DNA of 64,000 nt from Clostridium akagii DSM 12554 (GCF_000686725.1 NZ_JMLK01000015.1:1-64000), one strand, 5' to 3'; shown: positions 54,877 to 63,495, counted from the first letter of the stretch. The notes: generated by a model not told the origin, from the letters alone. Numbers and translations: made by a program.

Positions 54877-55160
54877 ATAAAAGCATATTATTACAATGGC
54901 TTTGATAAGAAATAGTAACATAAAATTGGCTATAAGAGAGAAACCTTTGTAAGCTGAGAGGGGTTTTTAGTATGATTTATGCGAATGCATCTTTGAGCAC
55001 TGTATCGAAAATTTTAGTAGATAACAGCGGGTGCGCCCGATAAAGCGTCTAGGTATGATTGTACCTAAGATTGAGATGTTATGTGGTTATCACATAATAA
55101 TTAGAGTGGAACCGTGGAAGTTATTTCTGCCTCTATGTTATGCTAGAGGCTTTTTGTTTT
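54877..55160 (+). promoter_or_regulatory. T-box leader, probable cysteine specificity
   Basis: The T-box sequence AGAGTGGAACCGTGG (55103-55117) precedes a terminator, GCCTCTA (55129-55135) with TAGAGGC (55144-55150) and a T run. Stem I shows AGAGAG and, at the specifier position, GAA-TGC-ATC with TGC at 54986-54988, a Cys codon. The variable base of TGGA (55107-55110) is A, which pairs with the U73 discriminator of tRNA-Cys. Uncharged tRNA-Cys would thus permit read-through into the sulfur genes. The structure was read by eye. Confidence 0.85.
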
Positions 55161-55222
55161 GAAGATTTTTTTTAATATTAATCATAGTATATCAATAGGA
55201 AAAATATGAGAGGAGAATAAAT

Positions 55223-55849
55223 ATGAATTCCGTAGAATATTTTAACAATATAGCAGACAAATGGAATGTAATTAGAAGTGATTACTTTGAAGAAAATTTA
55301 AAGTTTAAGGTTTTATCAAAAGTTAATATAAAAAACAAGGTGGTAGCAGATTTAGGATGTGGTTCAGGGTTTATATCATTGGCACTTTCAAGTGAAGCAG
55401 CTGTAGTTTTTTCTGTAGATAATTCTGTAAATATGTTGAAAGTACTAAAAAAATCTTCCCAAGAAAAAAATTTAAATAATATATACCCATTAAAATCTTC
55501 TCTAGTTGATATATCACTGTTCGATGAATCTTTAGATGTGGTATTTATAAATATGGCACTTCATCATATTAAAAATGCAGAGGTAGCCATTTCAGAAATG
55601 TATAGAATGCTTAAAAAAGGTGGAACTGTAGTAATTTCTGATGTTATGAAGCATAATGGAGAGTGGGCTAGAGAAGAAATGTTTGATGAATGGCTAGGGT
55701 TTTCAAATGATGAGATTAGCACTTGGTTTAAAAAAGTAGGGTTTAAAAATATTCATGTGGAGAATACAGATTTATTTTGCAAGGGTTATTCAAGCAAAGG
55801 TGAATACACAAAAACGGGGATATTTATAGCTACTGCAATTAAGGCATAA
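55223..55849 (+). CDS. SAM-dependent methyltransferase of the mccBA operon
   Basis: A 208-residue class I methyltransferase: motif I VVADLGCGSGFISLAL, acidic loop Asp in FSVDNSVNML, and post-motif NMALHHIKNAEVAISEMYR. It resembles the UbiG/YrrT-type gene that heads the mccBA operon in C. acetobutylicum and B. subtilis relatives. It probably starts the path from methionine, as SAM, to homocysteine. The acceptor is unknown. It is first behind the T-box, with GAGAGGAG before the ATG. No mtnN or luxS gene, which some operons carry, follows here. Confidence 0.82.
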   Translation: MNSVEYFNNIADKWNVIRSDYFEENLKFKVLSKVNIKNKVVADLGCGSGFISLALSSEAAVVFSVDNSVNMLKVLKKSSQEKNLNNIYPLKSSLVDISLFDESLDVVFINMALHHIKNAEVAISEMYRMLKKGGTVVISDVMKHNGEWAREEMFDEWLGFSNDEISTWFKKVGFKNIHVENTDLFCKGYSSKGEYTKTGIFIATAIKA

Positions 55850-55936
55850 TCCCCAAAATAACAAGTCGGCATGATAGTCCATTTGAATTGTAACTTTTTT
55901 CAAATGCATAAAATAAAATAACAGGAGGATAAAAAT

Positions 55937-57079
55937 ATGAAAATAGAATCTTTAGTAATTCATGGTGGAATAGATGGTGATGAGAGGACAGGTGCGGTAA
56001 ACGTGCCTATCTTCCAGACTTCAACGTATAAACAATCGGCATTTGGGGTAAATTCAGGATACGAATATTCAAGAACTGGAAATCCAACAAGAGAGGCTCT
56101 TGAAAAGTTGATCTCTGAATTAGAACATGGTTATGCAGGATTTGCTTTTGCATCTGGTATGGCAGCAATTACAGCAGTAATTACTTTATTCAAGGCAGGA
56201 GATAAAATAATAATATCTAATAATATATATGGAGGAACCTTCAGAGTATTGGATAAAATATTTAAGAACTTTAATATAGGATATATTATTGCAGATACAA
56301 CGAACCTTGCAGAAGTCAAAAAAAGTATAGATAAAACTGTAAAGGCAATATATATTGAAACACCTACTAATCCACTTATGGATATTACGGATATTAAGGC
56401 AATAGCAGATATAGCAAATGATAATGACATTCTTACAATTGTTGATAATACATTTATGACGCCATATCTGCAGACACCTATTACTCTTGGAGCAGATATT
56501 GTAATTCATAGTGCTACAAAATATCTAGGAGGCCATAGTGATGTAGTTTCAGGACTAGTAGTAGTTAACACTGAGAATCTAGCTGAAAAAATACGGTTTA
56601 TTCAAAATTCTACAGGTGGAGTTTTAGCACCTTTTGATTCATTTTTACTTATAAGAGGAATTAAAACTTTAGCAGTAAGGATGGATAGACATAATGCTAA
56701 TGGTGAGACTATTGCAAAATACTTAAATGATAGAGAAGAAGTTTCTAAGGTATATTATCCAGGGTTTCATGATCATCCAGGATATGAAGTTCAAACACGC
56801 CAGGCAAATGGTTATGGTGGTATAATATCCTTTGTGATAAAAAATGGATATGATTATAAGAAATTTTTATCAAGTTTTAAACTTATTACATTTGGTGAAA
56901 GTCTTGGTGGAGTTGAGTCATTAATATGCCATCCTGCAAGTATGACACATGCGGCTATACCTGCAGAAATAAGACAAAAGGTTGGAATTGTTGATAATCT
57001 AATTAGATTGTCAGTAGGAATAGAAAATTCAGATGATTTAATTGAAGACTTGGTTGCAGCTTTTAAAGCTAGTAAATAG
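55937..57079 (+). CDS. mccB: Cystathionine gamma-lyase/homocysteine gamma-lyase
   Basis: A 380-residue PLP enzyme of the Cys/Met metabolism family. The PLP-binding Lys is in HSATKYLGGHSDVVSG; the start VIHGGIDGDERTGAVNVPIF and the YEYSRTGNPTREALE block are typical. It cleaves cystathionine to cysteine, ammonia and oxobutyrate. The family also includes cystathionine gamma-synthase and methionine gamma-lyase. Placement between a methyltransferase and mccA under a cysteine T-box supports MccB. AGGAGG precedes the ATG. Confidence 0.88.
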   Translation: MKIESLVIHGGIDGDERTGAVNVPIFQTSTYKQSAFGVNSGYEYSRTGNPTREALEKLISELEHGYAGFAFASGMAAITAVITLFKAGDKIIISNNIYGGTFRVLDKIFKNFNIGYIIADTTNLAEVKKSIDKTVKAIYIETPTNPLMDITDIKAIADIANDNDILTIVDNTFMTPYLQTPITLGADIVIHSATKYLGGHSDVVSGLVVVNTENLAEKIRFIQNSTGGVLAPFDSFLLIRGIKTLAVRMDRHNANGETIAKYLNDREEVSKVYYPGFHDHPGYEVQTRQANGYGGIISFVIKNGYDYKKFLSSFKLITFGESLGGVESLICHPASMTHAAIPAEIRQKVGIVDNLIRLSVGIENSDDLIEDLVAAFKASK

Positions 57080-57094
57080 ATTTGAGAGGTTAGA

Positions 57095-58006
57095 ATGATG
57101 AGATATATAGAAGATATTAGAGAGCTAATCGGTAGCACACCGCTGATAAAAATAAATCATATAAGTGTTAAAAAAAGTGTCAATATTTTTGCAAAGCTTG
57201 AAACTAATAATCCTGGTGGAAGCATTAAGGACAGGATCGGTATATACATGATAAAAGATGCTGAGGAAAAAGGATTATTAAAGTCTGGATATACTATTAT
57301 TGAGCCAACTGCCGGAAATACAGGAATTGGAGTAGCACTTGCTGCTGTTAATAAAGGTTATAATGTGATTTTTGTTGTACCCGAAAAATTCTCTTTAGAG
57401 AAACAAGCTATTATGAGAGCACTTGGAGCAAAAATAGTGAATACATCAAGAGAAGAAGGTATGCTTGGAGCTATAGCAAAAGCAGAGGAACTTATTAAAA
57501 CGATGCCCAATGCTATAAGTCTTAGACAATTTGATAATCTGCAAAATCCTGCAGCACATTATGAAACCACAGGACCTGAAATATATAAAGATTTGGATGG
57601 GAAAATAGATTATTTTGTTTGTGGAGCTGGCAGTGGCGGAACTTACACTGGAATTATGAAATACCTAAAAGAGAAGAATCCTAATATTAAAGGTATACTT
57701 TCAGATCCCAAAGGTTCAACCATTGGTGGAGGACTTGAAGGCTGCTATGAGATAGAGGGCATTGGAAATAATTTTATGCCAAGAACCATGGATGTCAGTC
57801 TTATAGATGAAGTAATAAAGATAGCTGATGATGAAGCTTTTAGCATGGCACGAGAAATAGCTTTAAAGGAAGGAATTCTAGTTGGAAGTTCTTCAGGTGC
57901 AGCACTAGTAGCAGCACTAAAAATTGCAGAACGAGTAGAAAATGCCAATATTGTTACTTTATTTGCTGACAGAGGCGACAGATATATAAGTAAAGGGTTA
58001 TACTAA
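57095..58006 (+). CDS. mccA: Cystathionine beta-synthase (O-acetylserine-dependent)
   Basis: A 303-residue fold-type II PLP enzyme making cystathionine from O-acetylserine and homocysteine. It has IGSTPLIKINHIS, PLP-Lys in NPGGSIKDRIG, the phosphate loop PTAGNTGIGVALAA and GSSSGAALVAALK. Plain cysteine synthase (CysK) is the closest alternative, but gene order with mccB supports MccA. Starts at ATG 57095 or 57098, after GAGGT. Third and last gene of the operon. The 20-bp hairpin at 58054 follows. Confidence 0.87.
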   Translation: MMRYIEDIRELIGSTPLIKINHISVKKSVNIFAKLETNNPGGSIKDRIGIYMIKDAEEKGLLKSGYTIIEPTAGNTGIGVALAAVNKGYNVIFVVPEKFSLEKQAIMRALGAKIVNTSREEGMLGAIAKAEELIKTMPNAISLRQFDNLQNPAAHYETTGPEIYKDLDGKIDYFVCGAGSGGTYTGIMKYLKEKNPNIKGILSDPKGSTIGGGLEGCYEIEGIGNNFMPRTMDVSLIDEVIKIADDEAFSMAREIALKEGILVGSSSGAALVAALKIAERVENANIVTLFADRGDRYISKGLY

Positions 58007-58053
58007 TTTTGTAAGCACAATAGTATAATACAAAGTTATATACCACGGAGACC

Positions 58054-58105
58054 ATAAATGCTCACATTTTCACAGAGATATACAGGTGAAAATGTGAGCA
58101 TTTAT
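58054..58105. terminator. Long hairpin after mccA
   Basis: A perfect 20-bp stem (58054-58073 with 58086-58105) with a 12-base loop. No T run follows. It likely ends the mccBA transcript or shields it. Confidence 0.7.
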
Positions 58106-58146
58106 GCTATAATATTATAAAAAAATTATATTTTGAGGTGTAATAT

Positions 58147-58905
58147 ATGAAAATATTATTGGTGAATGATGATGGTATTCATGCAGATGGTTTGCATATT
58201 TTAGCAAAAGAATTGGAAAAAGACAATGAGGTTATTATTGTTGCACCAGATGATCAAAGAAGTGCATGTGGACATTCAATTACCCTAGGTCATCCCCTAG
58301 TTGTAAAAAAAATCGAAATTATTGGTATAAGATCAAAAGCTTATAGTGTTAGTGGAACACCAGCAGATTGCGTTCGAATAGGGGTTCTCAAATTATTCCA
58401 TAGTGAAGGCACAGACATTATAATATCAGGAATAAATAGAGGTGTAAACCTAGGTAGAGATATTCTTTATTCAGGAACAGTTTCGGCGGCAATTGAAGGT
58501 GCAATTAATGGAATACCTTCAATTGCAGTTTCAGCCCATCTAGATGGTGAAAAAATAAATTATGAAATAGCGGCAAAGTATGCTAGAAAAGTTTTGAAAC
58601 TAGCAAAAGAAAATTATATGGGAAGTAATATGGTTTTAAATTTAAATGTCCCTTCAATTGATAATAGTAAAATAAAGGGAATCAAAGTATGCAAAAGTGG
58701 TGGAAGACTATATGAAGATCGTTATAAAGAATCAGGTAGAAATGGTGATGAAGTAATGTATATTGCTAATGGAATAAAAAATGAAATTTATGATGAAGGT
58801 ACAGACGTACAATTTCTAAATAATGGTTATGTAACATTGACTCCACTTCATTATGATTTAACTGATTATAATACTATAGAGAAATTAAAAGAAATTATAG
58901 ATTAA
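58147..58905 (+). CDS. surE: 5'/3'-nucleotidase SurE
   Basis: A 252-residue metal-dependent survival-protein nucleotidase that dephosphorylates nucleoside monophosphates. Signatures: ILLVNDDGIHADG with Asp8/Asp9, APDDQRSACGHSITL with the metal Ser, SGTPADCVRIG and ISGINRGVNLGRDILYSGTV with the Asn. Length is normal. A TTTGAGGTG site lies before the ATG. Single gene with an AT-rich leader. Confidence 0.95.
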   Translation: MKILLVNDDGIHADGLHILAKELEKDNEVIIVAPDDQRSACGHSITLGHPLVVKKIEIIGIRSKAYSVSGTPADCVRIGVLKLFHSEGTDIIISGINRGVNLGRDILYSGTVSAAIEGAINGIPSIAVSAHLDGEKINYEIAAKYARKVLKLAKENYMGSNMVLNLNVPSIDNSKIKGIKVCKSGGRLYEDRYKESGRNGDEVMYIANGIKNEIYDEGTDVQFLNNGYVTLTPLHYDLTDYNTIEKLKEIID

Positions 58906-58941
58906 AGGAATATATAAAGTATATTTGCAAAACATATATTC

Positions 58942-59358
58942 ATGGTGAAAAGATTTTTATTATACGGTTTATTTGGGATTTGCACAGAAATATTTTGGAC
59001 TGGAATGTCGTCACTACTTCAAGGGGATATAAGACTAAGAGGTTTTACGTATATATGGATGTTTCCTATATATGGTCTTATCGTGTTTCTCGAACCAGTG
59101 CAACATAGGATTAAGAAGTGGCCACTTGTTTTAAGGGGGGGTGTTTATACAGTTATTATTTTTGCTACTGAATATATTAGTGGTTCACTTTTGAGATCCG
59201 TTCTAGGAGTTTGTCCATGGAATTATACAGGACCACTCACTATTAATGGTCTAGTACGACTGGATTTTGCACCAATTTGGTTCTGTTTTGGGATTATTAT
59301 TGAGAAGATTCACGGACAGATAGACAAAGTTAGTACTTTATTAAGGACTCAAGGATAA
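58942..59358 (+). CDS. Putative ABC-transporter type IV-like membrane protein (CmpB/DUF1113)
   Basis: A 138-residue polytopic membrane protein with four predicted helices. YIWMFPIYGLIVFLEP, TEYISGSLLRSVLG and CPWNYTGPLTINGLVRLDFA agree with the PF06541 family. The Trp-rich part before the last helix is its mark. Function unknown. The ATG lacks a strong ribosome site, so start and expression are less certain. It lies between surE and the SHOCT gene. Confidence 0.65.
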   Translation: MVKRFLLYGLFGICTEIFWTGMSSLLQGDIRLRGFTYIWMFPIYGLIVFLEPVQHRIKKWPLVLRGGVYTVIIFATEYISGSLLRSVLGVCPWNYTGPLTINGLVRLDFAPIWFCFGIIIEKIHGQIDKVSTLLRTQG

Positions 59359-59390
59359 ATATAATTTTTGTAAGGCAGAAATTTATAATC

Positions 59391-59422
59391 TCCACAAATC
59401 CTCCACAATTTTATTTTATAAT
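59391..59422 (+). promoter_or_regulatory. Direct repeats upstream of the SHOCT gene promoter
   Basis: TCCACA at 59391-59396 and 59402-59407, 11 bases apart, are followed by a TATAAT -10 (59417-59422) after 9 bases. Such 11-base-spaced repeats are typical of OmpR-type regulators. The same layout occurs before copZ at 63333. Confidence 0.5.
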
Positions 59423-59458
59423 AAGTGTATAGAATAAAGCTTTGAAGGAGGAATAATT

Positions 59459-59713
59459 ATGATGAATGGATATGGTGGTTATGGAATGCATGGTAATTTT
59501 GGCGGTGGAATCTTTCCAATGACAATGATATTTAATCTAGTTGTATTAATTGCACTTATAGTAGTAGGTGTTAAGTTATATAAAAAATATGTGAGTGGTA
59601 CAGATAAATCTAAAGTATTTTCCATATTGGATGAAAAATATGCCAGTGGAGAGATAACTGAAGAAGAGTACATTAAGAGACGAACTATTCTTTCAAATAA
59701 AAAGAAAAAATAA
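59459..59713 (+). CDS. Small SHOCT-domain membrane protein
   Basis: An 84-residue protein. A Gly/Tyr/Met-rich start (MMNGYGGYGMHGNFGGGIFP) precedes one membrane helix (MTMIFNLVVLIALIVVGV, about 21-39) and a SHOCT domain at the C-terminus (ILDEKYASGEITEEEYIKRR). The start could be the first or second ATG (59459, 59462). It lies 100 bases ahead of the response regulator, behind the shared direct-repeat promoter. The Met and His near the start could bind metal (inference). Confidence 0.75.
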   Translation: MMNGYGGYGMHGNFGGGIFPMTMIFNLVVLIALIVVGVKLYKKYVSGTDKSKVFSILDEKYASGEITEEEYIKRRTILSNKKKK

Positions 59714-59723
59714 TATGATATAA

Positions 59724-59768
59724 CATAAGTAATCAAGCCTCGTAAATTACGGGGCTTGATTACTTATG
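59724..59768. terminator. Hairpin after the SHOCT gene
   Basis: CATAAGTAATCAAGCC pairs with GGCTTGATTACTTATG over a long stem with a G-U pair and a short loop. No T run follows, so read-through to the regulator genes is likely. Confidence 0.6.
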
Positions 59769-59813
59769 TAAAATAGTACATAATGCTTAAAAGAAACGTT
59801 TGGGGTGAATACT

Positions 59814-60509
59814 ATGGGAAAACAAAAAATCATACTTGTGGTGGACGATGAGCAAAAAATTTTAGAGGTGGTAAGAGCGTATCTTGAAAAAGAAGATTAT
59901 AAGGTTATAACTGCACTGGATGGAGAAAGTGCTTTAAATATATTTAAAAATGAGACAGTACACCTTTTAGTTCTTGATTTAATGCTTCCCAAAATATCAG
60001 GAATAGAGCTTTGTAATAAGATAAGGGCTAGGTCTACAGTTCCAATAATAATGCTGACAGCAAAGAGTGAGGAAGAGGATAAGATTGAAGGAATATCCAT
60101 AGGTGCAGATGACTATTTAACAAAACCTTTTAGCGTGAGAGAACTAGTAGTTAGGGTAGGTGCACTAATTAGAAGATCCTATAGGAATACCGAACCATTA
60201 GCAGATGTTCTTGTTTTTAATGGTGGAGATTTAAAAGTTGATATAAAAAAAATTCAAGTTATTAAGAATGGCAATATTTTAAATATGACAACTTATGAAT
60301 TTAAGATTTTAAAAGCACTACTAACTAGTCCAGGACAAGTTCTTTCTAGAGAGGAATTGGTAGAGAGAGCTTTTGGGATGGATTATGACGGTGTGGATAG
60401 AACCATAGATACCTACATAAAAAATCTAAGACAAAAAATAGAAGACAATCCTAAAGAACCTAGATATATTATCACAATATATAGGATGGGATATAAATTT
60501 GTAGGGTAG
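59814..60509 (+). CDS. OmpR/PhoB-family response regulator
   Basis: A 231-residue regulator: receiver with Asp55 in LLVLDLMLPKISG, Thr in IMLTAKSEEE and Lys in LTKPFSVREL, then the winged helix SREELVERAFGMDYDGVD and DTYIKNLRQKIED. The ATG at 59814 has GGGGTG 6 bases upstream, so the GTG at 59805 within it is rejected. Its stop precedes the kinase. The TCCACA repeats before the SHOCT and copZ genes are candidates for its binding sites. Confidence 0.9.
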   Translation: MGKQKIILVVDDEQKILEVVRAYLEKEDYKVITALDGESALNIFKNETVHLLVLDLMLPKISGIELCNKIRARSTVPIIMLTAKSEEEDKIEGISIGADDYLTKPFSVRELVVRVGALIRRSYRNTEPLADVLVFNGGDLKVDIKKIQVIKNGNILNMTTYEFKILKALLTSPGQVLSREELVERAFGMDYDGVDRTIDTYIKNLRQKIEDNPKEPRYIITIYRMGYKFVG

Positions 60510-60522
60510 GGTGAGAAACGAG

Positions 60523-61917
60523 ATGAAGATATCTTTATTTAAAAAGTTAGCTTTTGGTTTTCTTTTATCTGTTATTATAGCTATAGTATCAACTTCAATT
60601 ATTTCTAATTTAATGATTAGTTCAAGGTTTAATGACTACCTTGTAGCTGAGCAGAAAAGCAAAATAGAAAAAATGACAAAAATCACTGAGGGTTTATATA
60701 ATGAAAAAACTGGATTTTCGGATGTAGATATGGAGGATATTAAAAGATATTCATCTATGGAAAAATTATTTGTAGAGGTTAAAGATATAAATGGAAAAAC
60801 AATTTCATCCTATGATAATACAAGCACTAAAGATAAATCAAAAAAACATTTCATGATGGGTTCAATGATGGAAAACAATGATGAAGGTAAGAAGGGAAAT
60901 TACACCGAAGTAAAATACAATTTACAAAAAAACAATAAAAAGATTGGCAATATAGTTGTTGGATATTTTGATGACTCCTATATAAATAGTGATGCATTAA
61001 AATTTAAAATCACGTTAAATAAGGCTTTTGCTTTATCAGCACTTATCGCTTTAGTACTGGGTTTTTTTATTAGTATGATTTTTTCAAGACAACTGTCAAA
61101 ACCACTTGTTAAAATAACTAATGCTGCTAACAAACTACGAAATGGTGACTTGAATGCTAGATGTGAAGTAAAAACAAATACAAAAGAAATTATTGAATTA
61201 TCAAGCTCCATGAATTTTCTAGGTAGTACTCTAAAAGCACAAGAAATGCTTAGAAAAAGTGTGACTTCAGATATGGCACATGAACTTAGAACTCCACTTT
61301 CTATTTTAAAGGCTCATATTGAAGCAATGCTTGATGGAATATGGGAGCCAACAAAGGAAAGACTTGAAAGCTTTTATGAGGAGATAGAAAGACTTATTAA
61401 GTTAGTTAATAATCTACGTAATCTTTCTAAACTTGAAGAAGTAAATTTGGTTTTAAACAGGAGCAAATTTAACATTGAAGACCTATTAGTTAATATCATA
61501 AAAAATTTTGAGCCTATGTATAGCAAAAAAAATTATAAATTGACCATAAATACAATATTGGTCATTGTGTTTATGGATAAAGATAAGATAATACAAATTA
61601 TGGATAACGTGCTTTCAAATGCATATAAATATCTAGAAGACAAAGGTGAGGTAAATATAATATTAAAACAGGTAGAAGATGACATTGTTATTGAAGTCAA
61701 GGATAATGGATTTGGAATTTCACAGAAGGATTTGCCTTATATTTTTGAAAGATTTTATAGAGGTGATAAATCAAGAAGTAGGAATACTGGTGGTTCAGGA
61801 ATAGGTCTAACTATAACAAAGGCATTGGTGGAAGCTCATGGTGGAAAAATAAAAGTTTATAGTGAGGAAGGAAAGGGAAGTGAATTTATTATAATTTTAC
61901 CTACTAGAAATTATTGA
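60523..61917 (+). CDS. Membrane sensor histidine kinase
   Basis: A 464-residue kinase: helix 1 (about 10-32), an extracellular loop of about 125 residues that is rich in Lys, Met and Asp (HFMMGSMMENNDEGKKGN), helix 2 (about 160-185), HAMP, HisKA with His253 in VTSDMAHELRTPLSILKAH, and the ATPase domain with the N box NVLSNAYKYLED and the G box GGSGIGLTITKALV. The ATG at 60523 follows GGGTGAG by 7 bases; a GTG at 60511 is the alternative. The Met-rich loop could sense metal (inference). Confidence 0.9.
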   Translation: MKISLFKKLAFGFLLSVIIAIVSTSIISNLMISSRFNDYLVAEQKSKIEKMTKITEGLYNEKTGFSDVDMEDIKRYSSMEKLFVEVKDINGKTISSYDNTSTKDKSKKHFMMGSMMENNDEGKKGNYTEVKYNLQKNNKKIGNIVVGYFDDSYINSDALKFKITLNKAFALSALIALVLGFFISMIFSRQLSKPLVKITNAANKLRNGDLNARCEVKTNTKEIIELSSSMNFLGSTLKAQEMLRKSVTSDMAHELRTPLSILKAHIEAMLDGIWEPTKERLESFYEEIERLIKLVNNLRNLSKLEEVNLVLNRSKFNIEDLLVNIIKNFEPMYSKKNYKLTINTILVIVFMDKDKIIQIMDNVLSNAYKYLEDKGEVNIILKQVEDDIVIEVKDNGFGISQKDLPYIFERFYRGDKSRSRNTGGSGIGLTITKALVEAHGGKIKVYSEEGKGSEFIIILPTRNY

Positions 61918-61954
61918 TTTGCTAATTAAAGTGTGATACACTTAACGTAATTTA

Positions 61955-62060
61955 TATCGGTTTTACGGTTGAGCAGGCAGAAGTTGTCTGTATTCAAGAG
62001 AGTTTGTGTCTTCTGGGGTGGGAAGTCCTTTTTTAGGGATTCCCACTCTTTTTGTTTTTT
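61955..62060 (+). promoter_or_regulatory. Structured leader/terminator between the kinase and the antiporter gene
   Basis: GTGGGAAGTCC (62019-62029) pairs with GGATTCCCAC (62037-62046), one bulged base, followed by CTCTTTTTG and more T residues. Upstream, CAGAAG (61978-61983) can pair with CTTCTG (62010-62015), which adjoins the terminator. It could be a plain terminator or a cis-regulatory RNA. No known riboswitch class is recognised. Confidence 0.5.
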
Positions 62061-62119
62061 GTAGCGGACCTAATATGTAATAATTATTTATATTCAAATT
62101 AAAAATAGGAGGAATTAAT

Positions 62120-63307
62120 ATGGAAAAAACACTATTAGATATTGCATTAATTCTTATGTTTACAAAGATAGGAGGAATTATTAGTAGAAAACTAAAAATG
62201 CCAGAGGTGCTTGGTGCACTTGTGGCAGGAGTAATTCTTGGACCAGTGGTATTAAATATTGTACAATACGATGACAATATAAAGCTATTAGCAAATCTAG
62301 GAGTAATCATGCTTATGTTTTTGGCGGGACTTGAAACAAACATTGAGGAGTTTAAAAAAGCTGGTTTTACATCATTTGTAATCGCAATGGTAGGTGTGCT
62401 AGTACCGCTTATACTAGGAATTGGAAGTGCATATATGTTCTTTAACAATGCATGGGAAAATGTATTCGTTGGAGTAATATTAACAGCTACAAGTGTGAGC
62501 ATTTCAGTAGAGACGCTTACTGAACTTGGAAAATTAAATACAAGGTCTGGTATTAATATTCTTGGTGCGGCAGTAATTGATGATGTTTTAGGGCTTGTAT
62601 TAATATCTGTAGTTCTTGCATTAGCACAAACTTCTGGAGCAAATGCAGATTCCGGAGCACAAACATTAAGTCTTTTATTAACTATAGGTAAAATACTTTT
62701 ATTTTGCATAATATCAATAGCTACAATAGTATACTTACCAGGATATTTAAATAAGTTTACAAAAATAATGAAACCAGGAAGGGAACTATTGACCTTTTCC
62801 CTAGCTGCTGCATTTATAATAGCTTTTATTGCAGAGAAAATAGGAATAGCAGGTATTACTGGCGCATATATATGTGGTTTAGTGCTTTCTGCTACGGCAC
62901 ATAAAGTATATATAGAAAAAAATGTTAAGGCAATTTCATCAGGGTTTTTATCACTTATATTTTTCGCCAGTGTCGGTATTGAAGCTAATTTAAAGGGATT
63001 TAATTTAGAGGTTTTGGAAATAACTTTAGTTATGTTTGTTGTAGCTGTTATTGGAAAAGTAGTTGGATGCGGAGGAGCTGCAAGATTATTAAAGATGAGT
63101 AAAAGTGAGTCACTGCAGATTGGAGTAGGGATGGTATCAAGGGGAGAGGTGGCTATAATTACTGCAAATATAGGATTACAGAAACATATTATTTCTCAGG
63201 AAATATTTCTTCCAACCATAATTGTAGTTATTCTTACCACTGTAATAACGCCAGTTTTACTTAAAATTGCCTTCTCACATAGAAATGAGAAGGCCGTGGA
63301 TGCGTAA
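62120..63307 (+). CDS. Cation:proton antiporter, CPA2 family
   Basis: A 395-residue polytopic protein with about 12 hydrophobic helices (PF00999). Conserved-looking parts: KIGGIISRKLKMPEVLGALV, VMLMFLAGLETNIEEFKK, the Asp pair region AAVIDDVLGLVLISVVLA, and GMVSRGEVAIITANIGLQ near the end. No C-terminal TrkA-N or TrkA-C domain, so it is the minimal type. It exchanges Na+ or K+ for H+. The ion is not resolvable by eye. TAGGAGGA precedes the ATG. Confidence 0.85.
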   Translation: MEKTLLDIALILMFTKIGGIISRKLKMPEVLGALVAGVILGPVVLNIVQYDDNIKLLANLGVIMLMFLAGLETNIEEFKKAGFTSFVIAMVGVLVPLILGIGSAYMFFNNAWENVFVGVILTATSVSISVETLTELGKLNTRSGINILGAAVIDDVLGLVLISVVLALAQTSGANADSGAQTLSLLLTIGKILLFCIISIATIVYLPGYLNKFTKIMKPGRELLTFSLAAAFIIAFIAEKIGIAGITGAYICGLVLSATAHKVYIEKNVKAISSGFLSLIFFASVGIEANLKGFNLEVLEITLVMFVVAVIGKVVGCGGAARLLKMSKSESLQIGVGMVSRGEVAIITANIGLQKHIISQEIFLPTIIVVILTTVITPVLLKIAFSHRNEKAVDA

Positions 63308-63332
63308 AAAGAATGTGAATATGTTTTTAAAA

Positions 63333-63366
63333 TCCACATAAAATCTACACAATATTATGTTATAAT
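63333..63366 (+). promoter_or_regulatory. Direct repeats and extended -10 upstream of copZ
   Basis: TCCACA (63333-63338) and TCTACA (63344-63349) are 11 bases apart and followed by TGTTATAAT (63358-63366), an extended -10. The 20 bases from CACAAT (63348) to the end of the -10 differ in only two positions from those of the SHOCT promoter. Confidence 0.55.
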
Positions 63367-63397
63367 ATAAATGAAAATCAAAATCAACAGCAAATTA

Positions 63398-63467
63398 CTC
63401 TCATTTAACTATGAGAGATTAATTTTAACAAAGAACAACCCCACGGGGGTGAAGTTAGGCAACTAAC
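63398..63467. promoter_or_regulatory. copZ leader: three hairpins, one a CsoR-like box
   Basis: CTCTCAT/ATGAGAG (63398-63417), ACCCCACGGGGGT (63438-63450) and GTTAGGCAACTAAC (63454-63467) lie in tandem before the ribosome site. The middle one resembles operators of the copper repressor CsoR. As RNA all three could also fold. Confidence 0.45.
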
Positions 63468-63495
63468 TAATAAATAATTCTGAGGAGGATTTTAA

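Noticed and set aside
58007-58146. Antisense S-box riboswitch downstream of mccA, as in C. acetobutylicum
   Set aside because: Neither strand shows a SAM-I core. Only a 20-bp hairpin is present.
61963-62709. 248-codon open frame on the minus strand over the antiporter gene
   Set aside because: It is the antisense of a hydrophobic membrane protein gene, rich in Ser, Pro, Thr and Ile, and lacks a family-like motif or ribosome site.
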